NCBI GenBank assembly: GCA_013821985.1
Contig: PNJQ01000010.1
Location: 1-64,000 of the forward strand
Length of the DNA: 64,000 nt
DNA from: Opitutus sp.
GTDB lineage: Bacteria > Verrucomicrobiota > Verrucomicrobiia > Opitutales > Opitutaceae
Direction: 5' to 3'
This document shows, piece by piece, positions 1 through 9,066 of the stretch; positions within the stretch are counted from its first letter, which is position 1; the number at the start of each line of letters is the position of its first letter. Both the position numbers and the translations under genes were made by a program. The notes under the pieces were generated by a model. The model was not told where the DNA came from and ran no database searches. It saw only the letters and a program-made list of their open reading frames with translations.

Positions 1-726
1 CTCGCCGGGATGCTCGGCAACGTCGCCTATGCGCAATCGACCGACGAGACGCGCTACATCCTCAACGGCGTCTATTTCAACTTCAAGGACGGCAAGCTTG
101 CGCTCGTCGCCACCGACGGCCGCCGCCTCGCTCTCGTGTCGAAGGAAATGCCCGTGCCCGCCAACAGCTCCGGTGCGATCATCCTGCCGGCGAAGACCGT
201 TGCCGAACTGCTCCGCCTGCTCGGCAAGGGCGACAAGCTGAAGATCTCGTTCAACGAGCGCCGCGCCGCCTTCCAAATCGACACGAACAAGGACAACTCC
301 GGCCTGACCGACGCGATTTATCTCTTCTCGAAGGTCGTCGAGGGCAACTACCCGAACTATCAGCAGGTCATCCCGAAGGAGACGCATCAGCGCATCAAGC
401 TCGAGCGCGAGTTGTTCCTCCAGTGCGTGCACCGCGCGGCACTCGTCACGTCGGAGAAGTCGAATTCCGTGAAGATCAAGATGTCGTCCAACCTGCTCGA
501 GATCACGGCGTCGTCGCCGGACTTCGGCGAGTCGCACGAGTCGATGGCGATTTCCTACAGCGGCCCGGATCTGCAGGTCGCGTTCAACCCGCAATTCATC
601 ATGGACCCGCTCCGCGCGCTGACGAAGGACGAGGTGTTCTTCGAGGTGAAGGACGAGGTCAGCCCCGGTGTGTTCAAGACGCTCGAGAGTTTCGTGTGCG
701 TCATCATGCCGGTCCGCCTGAGTTGA
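1..726 (+). CDS. dnaN: DNA polymerase III beta sliding clamp, 3' part
   Basis: The beta clamp is a ring-shaped dimer that tethers the replicative polymerase to DNA. The reading frame is open from base 1 and the 5' end lies outside the window, so about 241 of a usual 365-375 residues are present. Visible family features are [23 protein letters not shown], split here as [12 protein letters not shown] and ATDGRRLA, and the C-terminal MPVRL-type end (VIMPVRLS) that closes bacterial clamps. The next gene is an unrelated membrane protein, so recF and gyrB do not follow directly. I see no DnaA-box cluster or origin in the window. Confidence 0.96.
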   Translation, partial: LAGMLGNVAYAQSTDETRYILNGVYFNFKDGKLALVATDGRRLALVSKEMPVPANSSGAIILPAKTVAELLRLLGKGDKLKISFNERRAAFQIDTNKDNSGLTDAIYLFSKVVEGNYPNYQQVIPKETHQRIKLERELFLQCVHRAALVTSEKSNSVKIKMSSNLLEITASSPDFGESHESMAISYSGPDLQVAFNPQFIMDPLRALTKDEVFFEVKDEVSPGVFKTLESFVCVIMPVRLS

Positions 727-781
727 GTCGGAGAATCCCCGGGCAACTGCGCGTGCGGCACGGTTGTCCCAGTGAAGCGCC

Positions 782-1663
782 ATGACGGAGATGCTCACGC
801 TCATCCTCGCGCCCGCCGCCGCCCTGCTGCTGGTGTTGTTCTACATCAACCTGCGCGTGGCATCGCCGCTGCTCGCCATCCCCATCCGCTGGCTGCGCTG
901 GATTTTGTTCGCCCTCTTCGTGGCGGAGACGAACGCGCGCTTCAGCTGGATCGACCGGTCCTACTGGGTGATCGCCGCGGGCGCGTTCCTTCTTTGGTTC
1001 CTGCTCGAGTCCGGTTTCAACTGGCTGCGCGTTTCCGCCATCAGCCTGAGTCCGTTGCCGCTGTTTCCGAAGTTCACCGCGAACACGACGGGCGATGAGT
1101 GGCCGGTGCAGGAACGGCTGCTGAAGGTGCGCGACTGGCTGCGCGATAATCGCTTCACGCCCGCGCAGGCACTGAAGGCCGAGGTCGGCGGCGGCATTTG
1201 GCTGCGCGTGTCGGTTTACCAGAATCACGATCACACGTTGCGTTTGCAGGTGGCGTTCCTGCCACAGGACAGCGGAGCCATCACGGTGTGTTACAGCCTC
1301 TCGACGGAAACGCAGAGCGGGCGGCGCTACGTGACGGATAATTTCTTTCTGCCCTTCGGCGGCTTCTATCCGGAGAATTGGTTCATCGAGCGCAATCCGT
1401 GGCGGCGTTCGCTGCCACGCATGGTCGCGCGCCATCTGCAGCGCATGGCCGACGCCGGCGAAACACCGGTCGCGTGGGAAACCGATCCGCTCGACGACCT
1501 CAATCGCCAGCAACAGAACATGGAGCAGGTGAACACCGAGCTCGGATTCCTGCTGCCGCACGCGGACCGCGAGGAGCACGGCAAGATTACACCCGAAGGC
1601 CGCTTCCGCATTTGGCAGGAAGCGTGGTTACTCGACTACCTCGGCATGGCGCGCCGCTACTGA
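782..1663 (+). CDS. membrane protein of unknown function, 293 aa
   Basis: I do not recognise this protein. Its first 80 residues hold three hydrophobic stretches (about 4-24, 30-48 and 60-78), followed by a soluble region of about 210 residues rich in Trp, Arg and Phe with no motif I can name. This suggests an inner-membrane anchor with a large soluble domain. It starts 55 nt after dnaN on the same strand and could share its transcript. The ATG at 782 lies just before the first hydrophobic stretch, which supports this start. The long reading frame opposite (704-1579) is Arg/His-rich and looks like an antisense shadow. Confidence 0.75.
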   Translation: MTEMLTLILAPAAALLLVLFYINLRVASPLLAIPIRWLRWILFALFVAETNARFSWIDRSYWVIAAGAFLLWFLLESGFNWLRVSAISLSPLPLFPKFTANTTGDEWPVQERLLKVRDWLRDNRFTPAQALKAEVGGGIWLRVSVYQNHDHTLRLQVAFLPQDSGAITVCYSLSTETQSGRRYVTDNFFLPFGGFYPENWFIERNPWRRSLPRMVARHLQRMADAGETPVAWETDPLDDLNRQQQNMEQVNTELGFLLPHADREEHGKITPEGRFRIWQEAWLLDYLGMARRY

Positions 1664-1739
1664 ACAGGTGGCGCGCAGGTCCTCTGCGCGTCAAAAAATT
1701 TCCCTACCCGGAAAATCCACCGTCAACCGTCTCAGTCAT

Positions 1740-2195
1740 ATGAAACTTCGCTCCCTGTTCGCTTTGGCTGCTCTCGTCTCGCTGTTTTCGCTGCCGCTCG
1801 CCGCCTACGACGGCTGGCTCACTGATCTCGATGCCGGCAAGGCCCGGGCCGCCGCCGAAAACAAGCAGCTCGTGGTCGAATTCACCGGCTCCACCTGGTG
1901 CCCGCCGTGCAAGGCGCTGCACGCCGAGGTGCTGACGTCCGCGGAGTTCGCGGCGTGGGCGAAGGACAAGGTGCTGGTGAAGCTCGATTATCCGACCTCG
2001 AAGGAGCGCACGCCGGAGAAGATCGCGGCGAACCCCGAGCTGGCAAAACTGATGCGCCTCAAGGAGCAGTATGCGATCCCGGGTTTCCCGACGTTGTTCG
2101 TGTTCGACGCGCACGGGAAGGAACTCGGCAAGGCGGTCGGTTATGGCAAGGGCTCCGGTCCGGCGGCCTACCTGGCGAAACTGGCGGTGAAGTGA
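1740..2195 (+). CDS. exported thioredoxin-like protein
   Basis: This 152-residue protein has a signal peptide (about residues 1-22, MKLRSLFALAALVSLF then a small-residue cleavage region) and a thioredoxin fold. The active-site motif is STWCPPCK with Cys54 and Cys57. The later IPGFPTLFVFDAHGKE stretch matches the cis-Pro strand of thioredoxins. The pattern fits DUF255/thioredoxin-7-like periplasmic reductases, which act as thiol-disulfide oxidoreductases. The frame is open further upstream, but the ATG at 1740 is preferred because the signal peptide begins there. No obvious partner gene sits next to it, so the substrate is unknown. Confidence 0.85.
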   Translation: MKLRSLFALAALVSLFSLPLAAYDGWLTDLDAGKARAAAENKQLVVEFTGSTWCPPCKALHAEVLTSAEFAAWAKDKVLVKLDYPTSKERTPEKIAANPELAKLMRLKEQYAIPGFPTLFVFDAHGKELGKAVGYGKGSGPAAYLAKLAVK

Positions 2196-2283
2196 CGCTC
2201 ACCCGGGTTGGCAAACGGTCGTGAATCTCGCGGCCATTCCAAATTCCGCTCGTGTCCCGCGCGGTTCCGTCTAGCGGTGTGCC

Positions 2284-2574
2284 ATGTTCCTCTTCGCCGC
2301 TTCCGCACTCGAAAAAGTGCAGACGATTCCGCCCGCCACGTGGCTGAAGCTCGGCATCGCCATCGCCGCCCTCATCGCGGTCGTCGTCATCCTCCGCACC
2401 GTCGCGAAGATGAACAAGATCCTTCTCGGCGTCGTCGTTTTCGTGGTCGTGACCGTTTTCTTTTTCTCGTGGGTCTATAACCGCAACGAGCCGCGGTGGA
2501 TGACGCCGATCGTTGAGAAGATCGCGCCGTTTTTCCCGAGTGCCGGTTCGTATTCGAACAAACAGTCGCGCTGA
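2284..2574 (+). CDS. small two-helix membrane protein
   Basis: This 96-residue protein has two strongly hydrophobic segments at about 21-40 and 45-65, separated by a short basic loop (RTVAKMNK), with a polar C-terminus. I recognise no family. The coding frame has normal GC-rich codon use and lies on the same strand as the genes on both sides. It is likely real, but its function cannot be named from sequence. The gap of about 130 nt before gnd contains nothing else convincing. Confidence 0.6.
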   Translation: MFLFAASALEKVQTIPPATWLKLGIAIAALIAVVVILRTVAKMNKILLGVVVFVVVTVFFFSWVYNRNEPRWMTPIVEKIAPFFPSAGSYSNKQSR

Positions 2575-2706
2575 AGTTCAGCAATGAACGAAGTGCCGTC
2601 CCCGACGACGGCAGCTTCAGGCGGAGTCCGGAGTCGGCTTATACCGCGTCATCGTCCGTGTTTAGTTTGGTCTTTCGGGCACCGCCGATTAGGTTGCGCG
2701 TCGCTT

Positions 2707-4212
2707 ATGGCCAAGACGCATTCTGATATCGGACTCATCGGCCTCGCCGTCATGGGTCAGAACCTCGCGCTGAATATCGCCGACCACGGCTTCCGGATCT
2801 CGGTTTACAACCGCACCACCGAGAAAACCGACAAGTTCGTAGCCGAAAACCCGGCCACGCCGGGCGGCCTTGTCGCCACGAAGACGTTGCAGGAATTCGC
2901 CGCGTCGCTCGCGAAGCCGCGCAAAGCGATCATCCTCGTCCAGGCCGGCAAGGCCACCGACGCCGTCATCGACGGCCTCGTCGCGGTCTTCGAGCCGGGC
3001 GACATCATCATCGACGGCGGCAACGCGCTGTGGACCGACACGATCCGCCGCGAAAAGGCGCTGCGTGAAAAGAATCTGCGCTTCATCGGCTCCGGCGTTT
3101 CCGGCGGCGAGGAAGGCGCGCGCTTCGGTCCGTCGCTCATGCCCGGCGGCGACGCGGCGGCGTTTGCGGAGCTGAAACCGATCTGGGAAGCCGTCGCCGC
3201 GAAGGTGGACGCGAAGACCGGCAAGCCGATCCCCGGCGCCAAGCCCGGCCAGCCTGTCACGGGGGGCGTGCCCTGCACGACCTACATCGGCGAAAACGGC
3301 GCGGGCCACTACGTGAAGATGGTCCACAACGGCATCGAGTATGGCGACATGCAGATGATTTGTGAGGCCTACGCGCTCATGTCCGGCCTGCTCGGCCTCA
3401 AGCCGGCGGAACAAGCGGAGATTTTTGGCGAGTGGAACCAGGGCGCGCTCGACAGCTTTCTGATCGAGATCACGGCCGACATTCTTCGCCAAAAAGATCC
3501 CGTGACCAAACGGAAGGCCTTCGTCGATGTCGTCCTCGACACCGCGGGCCAGAAAGGCACTGGCAAGTGGACCTCGACCAACGCCCTCGACATGGGCGTC
3601 CCCGCGCCGACGATTGCCGAGGCGGTGTTCGCCCGCTGCATCTCCGCGATTAAGGAAGAACGCGTCGCTGCATCGAAAATCCTGAAAGGCCCCGCGAAAA
3701 AATACCGCGGCTCGAAGAAGGCACTCATTCAGGCGATCCACGATGCGCTCTACTGCTCGAAGATCTGTTCCTACGCGCAGGGCTTCCAGCTCATGCGCAC
3801 CGCGCAACAGGAATACAACTGGAAGCTCAACTTCGGCGAGATCGCGCAGATCTGGCGCGGCGGGTGTATCATCCGCGCGGCGTTCCTCCAGAAAATCACC
3901 GAAGCCTACGCGCGGAAGCCCGACCTCGCGAACCTGCTCCTCGATCCGTATTTCAACAAGACGGTGAAGAACGCGCAGGCCAACTGGCGCAAGGTCGTCG
4001 CGCTTGCCGCCGAGTGCGGCGTGCCGGCGCCGACGTTCTCGTCCGCCCTCGCCTACTACGACAGCTACCGCTCCGCGCGCCTACCCGCGAATTTGCTGCA
4101 GGCGCAACGCGACTACTTCGGCGCGCACACCTACGAGCGCGTTGACCAGCCGCGCGGAAAATTCTTCCACGTCGATTGGCCGGAGCCGACGCGTCCGCAG
4201 CTCAACGCCTGA
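2707..4212 (+). CDS. gnd: 6-phosphogluconate dehydrogenase, decarboxylating
   Basis: Catalyses NADP-dependent oxidation and decarboxylation of 6-phosphogluconate to ribulose 5-phosphate in the oxidative pentose phosphate pathway. The 501-residue product has the N-terminal dinucleotide motif GLAVMGQN (about 12-19), the [20 protein letters not shown] substrate-binding region and the catalytic-lysine motif [13 protein letters not shown] near residue 204. A segment containing [16 protein letters not shown] before VPCTTYIG looks like the extra loop seen in some homologues. The ATG at 2707 immediately precedes the Rossmann fold; the open frame from 2584 is not needed. No other pentose-phosphate gene is adjacent. 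Confidence 0.96.
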   Translation: MAKTHSDIGLIGLAVMGQNLALNIADHGFRISVYNRTTEKTDKFVAENPATPGGLVATKTLQEFAASLAKPRKAIILVQAGKATDAVIDGLVAVFEPGDIIIDGGNALWTDTIRREKALREKNLRFIGSGVSGGEEGARFGPSLMPGGDAAAFAELKPIWEAVAAKVDAKTGKPIPGAKPGQPVTGGVPCTTYIGENGAGHYVKMVHNGIEYGDMQMICEAYALMSGLLGLKPAEQAEIFGEWNQGALDSFLIEITADILRQKDPVTKRKAFVDVVLDTAGQKGTGKWTSTNALDMGVPAPTIAEAVFARCISAIKEERVAASKILKGPAKKYRGSKKALIQAIHDALYCSKICSYAQGFQLMRTAQQEYNWKLNFGEIAQIWRGGCIIRAAFLQKITEAYARKPDLANLLLDPYFNKTVKNAQANWRKVVALAAECGVPAPTFSSALAYYDSYRSARLPANLLQAQRDYFGAHTYERVDQPRGKFFHVDWPEPTRPQLNA

Positions 4213-4259
4213 GCGTGGTGGTGGACCCGCACCCGCGGGGCGCGGAGTGGGCTTGTCCG

Positions 4260-4880
4260 TCAGCGCGCGGGAGCCTTCGCCGACTGTGCCGCGGCGAGAA
4301 TTTCCTCGCCGCTCAACCGCAGCTTGTAGTCCGGGTTGACGTGGGCGAAGCGCGTCACGCCCGTCGCGTCGAAGAGAAAAACTGCCGGATGCGGCAGCAG
4401 GTGGTGCGATTCACCGGAGTCCGCTTCGAGATCGATGCCGTAGGAATTTTTATAGGTCGCCACGAGGGCATCCTCCACGCGAAACGCGATGCCGAACGCC
4501 CGCATCGCCTCCGCTTTGCTGTCTGAAAGCAAGGTGTAGTTGAGGCCGGCATGTGAGGGTTTCGCGCGCAATTTCTCCGGCCGATCCGGGCTCAATGCCA
4601 CCACTTGAAATCCCGTAGCGCGCAATTCTCCCTCGATCTCCGCCAGGGCGGCGAGGTGCTTTGTGCAATAAGGGCACCAACCGCCGCGATAAAAGATCAG
4701 CACCGTCGGTCGCCCGCCAAGCACCGTGCGCAATTCGACCTGCTCGCCCTCGACCGTGCGCACGAGCGCAGCCGGCACGGGCGCGCCGACACCCAGCGGC
4801 TCCGCCGCCGGACTGGCGACAGGAGAGAACACGAACGCCAAAAACCCGAGCAACCCCGCGGACAACGACAGTTTGAGCAT
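4260..4880 (-). CDS. exported peroxiredoxin-like (AhpC/TSA family) protein
   Basis: The 206-residue protein begins with a signal peptide (about 1-26) and then shows a peroxiredoxin-like fold. Its motif [14 protein letters not shown] has Cys69 and Cys72 and is typical of the AhpC/TSA-related PRX-like group. [10 protein letters not shown] and the Leu-rich [16 protein letters not shown] stretch also match that group. It probably reduces peroxides or acts as a thiol oxidoreductase outside the cytoplasm; the electron donor is not evident. It converges with gnd and is divergent from the RidA-like gene, 77 nt away. Confidence 0.85.
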   Translation of the reverse strand: MLKLSLSAGLLGFLAFVFSPVASPAAEPLGVGAPVPAALVRTVEGEQVELRTVLGGRPTVLIFYRGGWCPYCTKHLAALAEIEGELRATGFQVVALSPDRPEKLRAKPSHAGLNYTLLSDSKAEAMRAFGIAFRVEDALVATYKNSYGIDLEADSGESHHLLPHPAVFLFDATGVTRFAHVNPDYKLRLSGEEILAAAQSAKAPAR

Positions 4881-4957
4881 GGCTGTAGGAGAAACGCTCC
4901 CGCGGCTTATTCCAAGGCGACGTTGCCAAACCCCGCCAGCCGCGCGAGCCTGCGCGC

Positions 4958-5476
4958 ATGAAGCCGCATTGCCTCCTCGCCCTGCTGATCCTCGTCACCG
5001 GCGCGCTCCACGCGGCCACACCGGAAGAAAATCTCGCCGCGCTCGATCTCGCGCTGCCTCCTACCTCCGCCCCGGTGGCGAACTACGTGCCGGCCGTGCG
5101 CACGGGGAATCTCCTTTTTCTCGCCGGCAACATCGGGCGCGACGCGGCGGGCCGGGTCATCGCCGGCAAAGTCGGCGGCGAGCTCACCGTCGAACATGGT
5201 GCCGAGGCGGCGAAACGCGCGGCGCTCTCGCTCATTGCGAATCTCAAGGCCGAACTCGGCGACTTGCGGCGCGTGAAGCGCATCGTGCGCGTCGGCGGCT
5301 TCGTCAATTCCGCGCCGGGCTTCACGCAGCAACCCGCCGTGATGAACGGCGCGTCGGACCTGTTTGTGGCCGTCTTCGGCGACGCCGGCCGGCACGCGCG
5401 CACCTCCGTCGGCGTTTCCGAATTGCCGCTGAACGCCGCCGTCGAAGCGGATCTCGTCGCCGAGATCGTCGATTGA
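4958..5476 (+). CDS. exported RidA-like (YjgF/UK114) protein
   Basis: RidA-family proteins hydrolyse reactive enamines and imines. This 172-residue member has a signal peptide (about 1-20, ending near LHAATPEE) followed by a complete RidA-like domain. The conserved segments VKRIVRVGGFVNSAPGF and GRHARTSVGVSELPLNAA match the subgroup with a longer N-terminus rather than E. coli RidA. It lies 89 nt upstream of the nadA-nadC-nadB operon on the same strand. NadB produces an imine (iminosuccinate), so the neighbourhood is suggestive. The predicted export argues against direct quenching of a cytoplasmic intermediate. Confidence 0.85.
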   Translation: MKPHCLLALLILVTGALHAATPEENLAALDLALPPTSAPVANYVPAVRTGNLLFLAGNIGRDAAGRVIAGKVGGELTVEHGAEAAKRAALSLIANLKAELGDLRRVKRIVRVGGFVNSAPGFTQQPAVMNGASDLFVAVFGDAGRHARTSVGVSELPLNAAVEADLVAEIVD

Positions 5477-5497
5477 GCGCGAACCCTCACGCGGTCC

Positions 5498-5513
5498 CAG
5501 GAAAAATTTCCTG
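5498..5513. promoter_or_regulatory. palindrome upstream of nadA, candidate operator
   Basis: The sequence reads CAGGAAA-AA-TTTCCTG, with perfect 7-bp arms around AA, 53 nt before the nadA start codon. It is AT-rich against a GC-rich background and lies where a repressor of the nad operon could bind. It does not match a site I can assign to a named NAD regulator. It could equally be chance or a weak hairpin. Confidence 0.3.
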
Positions 5514-5565
5514 CGGTCATGTCGGGTTTTGACGTGCCTCGGGTGAGGCGTAGGTTGCGCTGCCT

Positions 5566-6606
5566 ATGTTGACCGCTCCCACACCGGTGGATGCCGAAGC
5601 CGAACGCCTGTTTCGGCTGCTGCTGAACGTCGATTGCGAACCCGGCCGCACGTGGAACTTCGAGGCGTGCCGGCGGATTGCGCCGCTCACGCTCGAAATC
5701 AACCGCCTCAAGCAGGAGAAGGACGCCGTCATCCTCGCCCATTCCTACGTCGAGCCGGAAATCATCTACGGCGTCGCGGATTTCAAGGGCGACTCCTACT
5801 TTCTCAGCCTGAAGGCGCGCGAGGCGCGCGCGAAGACGATCGTGTTTGCCGGGGTCGTGTTCATGGCCGAGACCGCAAAAATCCTCTCGCCCGCCGCGAC
5901 CGTGCTGGTGCCCGATCGCGGCTCTGGTTGTTCGCTGGCGGACTCTCTCACCGGCGACCAGTTGCGTGAGCTCAAGGCCGCCTACCCCGACGCCGCGGTG
6001 GTCTGTTACATCAACAGCACGGCGGAGGTGAAGGCCGAGTCCGATGTCTGTGTCACGTCGGGCAACGTCCACCACATCATCGCGCATCTGCCGCAGCGGC
6101 GCATCCTCTTTGTGCCGGACCGTCTCATGGGCCAGAACGTCCGCGACGAATTGAAGCGCCGCGGCGTGGACAAGGAAATCATCACCTCCGATGGCACCTG
6201 CATCGTGCATGATGTCTTCGACGCGACGGCCGTCGCGGATGCGCGTGCGCGTTTTCCCGGTCTGAAAGTCGTCGCGCATCCGGAGTGCACGCCGGAAGTC
6301 GCCGCCGCGGCCGATTACGTCGGCAGCACTGGCGGCATGATGAACTACGTGCGCACGACCGCCGCGCCATATTTTCTCATGCTCACGGAATGCGGTCTTG
6401 TCGGCCGCCTCCAAGTCGAGGATCCGGAAAAGCGCTTCATCGGCGGCTGCCGGCTCTGTCCCTACATGAAGATGAACTCGCTCGAGAAAATCCGCGCCGC
6501 GCTCGTTGCGCCTCACCCGGAACAAATCATCACGCTCGACGAGGACATCCGCCACCGCGCTTTGCGCAGCATTGAACGTATGTTCGAGCTGGCGCCGAAG
6601 GACTGA
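5566..6606 (+). CDS. nadA: quinolinate synthase
   Basis: NadA condenses iminosuccinate (from NadB) with dihydroxyacetone phosphate to give quinolinate, using a [4Fe-4S] cluster. The 346-residue protein has the three expected cluster cysteines in context: Cys122 in GSGCSLAD, Cys276 in LTECGLVG and Cys298 in CRLCPYMKMNSLEKI. ILAHSYVEPEIIYGVADFKG near residues 57-75 is the substrate-binding strand of the first domain. It is the first gene of the nad operon, with nadC 32 nt downstream. Confidence 0.96.
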   Translation: MLTAPTPVDAEAERLFRLLLNVDCEPGRTWNFEACRRIAPLTLEINRLKQEKDAVILAHSYVEPEIIYGVADFKGDSYFLSLKAREARAKTIVFAGVVFMAETAKILSPAATVLVPDRGSGCSLADSLTGDQLRELKAAYPDAAVVCYINSTAEVKAESDVCVTSGNVHHIIAHLPQRRILFVPDRLMGQNVRDELKRRGVDKEIITSDGTCIVHDVFDATAVADARARFPGLKVVAHPECTPEVAAAADYVGSTGGMMNYVRTTAAPYFLMLTECGLVGRLQVEDPEKRFIGGCRLCPYMKMNSLEKIRAALVAPHPEQIITLDEDIRHRALRSIERMFELAPKD

Positions 6607-6624
6607 TCGCCCCCCCCAATCATG

Positions 6625-6645
6625 TTGTCATCTATTATATGACAA
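6625..6645. promoter_or_regulatory. 21-bp palindrome over the nadC start codon
   Basis: The sequence is TTGTCAT-CTATTAT-ATGACAA, with perfect 7-bp arms and a 7-nt AT-only-plus-C spacer. The right arm begins with the nadC ATG at 6639. No Shine-Dalgarno sequence is visible before that ATG. The site could be an operator, or a hairpin that hides the start codon and controls nadC translation. The regulator is unknown. Confidence 0.4.
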
Positions 6646-7493
6646 ACCCGCTGACGACTCCCCGCGCCGACCGACTCATCGCGCTCGCCCTCGCCGAGGA
6701 CGCCGTGAGCCACGACGTCACCAGCCGGGCAATTTTCCCTCGCGGACACCGCAGTCGAGCGGTGATCGATGCGAAGCAGGACCTGGTCGTCTGCGGGCTC
6801 GACATTGCCGCCGCGGTCTTCCGGCGCGTTGACCGGCGCCTCCAGACAACGCTCCTCGCGCGCGACGGCGACCGGGCGCACCGCGGCGCCGAAGTGATGC
6901 GGATCGAGGGACCGACGGCGGCGCTCTTGGGCGCGGAGCGCACCGCGCTGAATTTTCTCCAGCGCCTTTCGGGTATCGCGACGCAGACCCGCCGCTACGC
7001 CGACGCGGTGAAGCACACCAGTGTCCGCATCGTCGATACGCGCAAAACGACGCCGGGCTGGCGCGCGTTGGAAAAATACGCCGTGCGCACCGGTGGCGGG
7101 CACAATCACCGCATGTCGCTGCGGGATCTCGTGCTCATCAAGGACAATCACATTGCCGCCGCGGGCTCGCTGACCGCTGCCGTCGAACGCTGCCGCCGCG
7201 TCGCACCGCGTGGCATGAAGATCGAGGTGGAGGCCAAGTCGCTCGCCGAAGTGCGCGAAGCCGTCGCGGCACGCGCCGACATCATCCTGCTCGACAACAT
7301 GACGCCCGCCCGCATCCGCGCCGCGGTGAAACTCATCGCCGGCCGCGCGACGGTCGAAGTTTCCGGAGGCGTGCGTTACGAGACGCTGCGCCGGTTCGCC
7401 CTGCCGGGCGTGGATTTGATCAGCGTCGGCGCGCTGACACATTCGGTCGCGGCGGCCGACCTCAGTCTCGATTTGCGGGAGCGGCTCGCGTGA
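6639..7493 (+). CDS. nadC: nicotinate-nucleotide pyrophosphorylase (carboxylating), quinolinate phosphoribosyltransferase
   Basis: NadC converts quinolinate and PRPP to nicotinate mononucleotide, the third de novo NAD step. The 284 residues contain the family motifs AEDAVSHDVTS (N-terminal), LNFLQRLSGIAT, DTRKTTPGWR, RTGGGHNHRMSLRD and LIKDNHI, with a C-terminal SGGVRYETL and VDLISVGALTHS. The length is normal for the family. The start ATG lies inside a perfect inverted repeat. The stop overlaps the GTG start of nadB by 4 nt, so the two are probably translationally coupled. Confidence 0.96.
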   Translation: MTNPLTTPRADRLIALALAEDAVSHDVTSRAIFPRGHRSRAVIDAKQDLVVCGLDIAAAVFRRVDRRLQTTLLARDGDRAHRGAEVMRIEGPTAALLGAERTALNFLQRLSGIATQTRRYADAVKHTSVRIVDTRKTTPGWRALEKYAVRTGGGHNHRMSLRDLVLIKDNHIAAAGSLTAAVERCRRVAPRGMKIEVEAKSLAEVREAVAARADIILLDNMTPARIRAAVKLIAGRATVEVSGGVRYETLRRFALPGVDLISVGALTHSVAAADLSLDLRERLA

Positions 7494-9049
7494 AAATCAT
7501 CGCCACGGATTGTCTCGTGCTCGGCGCCGGGCTCGCCGGTTCGGCTTACGCGTTGCACGCGGCGCGGGCGGGTCTCGCGGTCGAGTTGCTTTCCCTCGGC
7601 GCGCCCCTCGACGCCAATAGCGATTGGGCGCAGGGCGGCATCATCTACGATCCGACCGGTGCCGCCGGCTCGCTCGCGGCGGACATCCTGGCGGCCAGCG
7701 ACGGCACGGCGAATCCCGCCGCGATCGACTTGCTCGTGGGCGAGGGCCCGGCGGCGGTGAAGGAAATGTTGCTCGATGAACTCGCCGTGCCGTTCGATCG
7801 CGAACGGTCGGGCGAACTCGATTTTACCCGCGAGGGCGGTCACCACGAGCGACGCATCATTCATCGCAAGGACGCGACCGGACACGCCATCCTTTCTGCC
7901 ATCGCCGCGCGCGTGGACGCGACGCGCGGCATCAAGCGGCGCACCGGCCACGTGGCGATTGATTTGCTCACGCTCTCGCACAATGCCGCGGATCCGCGCG
8001 ATCGCTACGAGCCACTGACGTGTTTCGGCTGCTACGCGCTCGACACGGCGAGTGGCGAAGTCGTCGCCTTTGTCGCGAAGAAGACGATTCTCGCCACCGG
8101 CGGGCTCGGCGGGGTTTTTCTGCACACGACGAATCAGCCCGGCAGTGTCGGACACGGCGTGGCGATGGCGTATCGCGTGGGTGCGCGCGTGATCGACCTC
8201 GAATACGTGCAGTTTCATCCGACGGTGTTTTTCCCGCGCGATGGTGCGCCGTTTCTCATCACGGAGGCGTTGCGCGGCGAAGGAGCGGTGCTGGTCGATG
8301 CCGCGGGGCGGCGCTTCATGGATCTGGCGCATCCGCTCGGTTCACTCGCGCCGCGCGATGTGGTGGCGCGCACCATCCGGCAACACCTCGCGACGACGGG
8401 CGAATCTCAGGTGTATCTCGACTTGTCCGCCCTGAAGGCCGGCTTCATCCGCGAGCGCTTTCCCGCCATCCACGAACGCTGCCTCGCGGCCGGGCTGGAC
8501 ATCACGCGGGAGCGCATTCCCGTCGTGCCCGCGGCGCACTTTGCCTGCGGCGGGGTGCACGCGGATTTGCAGGGGCGCACGAATGTCCGTCACTTGAACG
8601 CGATCGGCGAAACCGCCTGCACCGGTCTGCACGGGGCGAACCGTCTGGCGAGCACGTCGCTGTTGGAGTGCCTGGTCAGTGCGAAGATGACCGCGCGGGC
8701 CGATGTGGCGGAATTAGCAGGTGGCGGCGAATTTCGCCGGGCCGCGCCGCGCGAGTGGCAGAGCCCCGCCAAGCTCGCGGATCCGATGCTCGTGTTGCAG
8801 GACCTGCAGCAGATCCGGCAGACGATGTGGAATTATGCCGGCATCATTCGCTCGCCGCGGCGGCTCGCCCGTGCGCGGCGCGTGCTCGTGGAATTGCGCG
8901 AGGACATCCAGGCGTTTTATCGCGACTGCCGGCCGACGCGTGAGCTGATCGAATTGCGCAACGCCGTGCAGACCGCGCTGCTCATCGTGCATGCCGCCTC
9001 GCTCAACCCGGTGAGCAAAGGCTGTCACTCCGTCGCGGAAGAGCGTTGA
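7490..9049 (+). CDS. nadB: L-aspartate oxidase
   Basis: NadB is a flavoprotein that oxidises L-aspartate to iminosuccinate, the first step of de novo NAD synthesis. The 519-residue product starts with the FAD motif LVLGAGLAGSAYAL (GxGxxG at 12-17). It contains NSDWAQGGI, ATGGLGGVF, the substrate-region motif YVQFHPT and HFACGGVHAD, followed by TGLHGANRLASTSLLE. It starts with GTG inside the nadC stop (GTGA overlap). It converges with the SSS symporter gene, only 17 nt away, with no clear terminator between them. Confidence 0.96.
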   Translation: MKIIATDCLVLGAGLAGSAYALHAARAGLAVELLSLGAPLDANSDWAQGGIIYDPTGAAGSLAADILAASDGTANPAAIDLLVGEGPAAVKEMLLDELAVPFDRERSGELDFTREGGHHERRIIHRKDATGHAILSAIAARVDATRGIKRRTGHVAIDLLTLSHNAADPRDRYEPLTCFGCYALDTASGEVVAFVAKKTILATGGLGGVFLHTTNQPGSVGHGVAMAYRVGARVIDLEYVQFHPTVFFPRDGAPFLITEALRGEGAVLVDAAGRRFMDLAHPLGSLAPRDVVARTIRQHLATTGESQVYLDLSALKAGFIRERFPAIHERCLAAGLDITRERIPVVPAAHFACGGVHADLQGRTNVRHLNAIGETACTGLHGANRLASTSLLECLVSAKMTARADVAELAGGGEFRRAAPREWQSPAKLADPMLVLQDLQQIRQTMWNYAGIIRSPRRLARARRVLVELREDIQAFYRDCRPTRELIELRNAVQTALLIVHAASLNPVSKGCHSVAEER

Positions 9050-9066
9050 GCCGTTCGGCGGAGCGC

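Noticed and set aside
1-726. possible replication origin beside dnaN
   Set aside because: No DnaA-box cluster or AT-rich unwinding region is seen, and dnaA is not in view.
2689-3807. 372-residue minus-strand frame over gnd
   Set aside because: It mirrors gnd, which is unambiguous, and has shadow composition.
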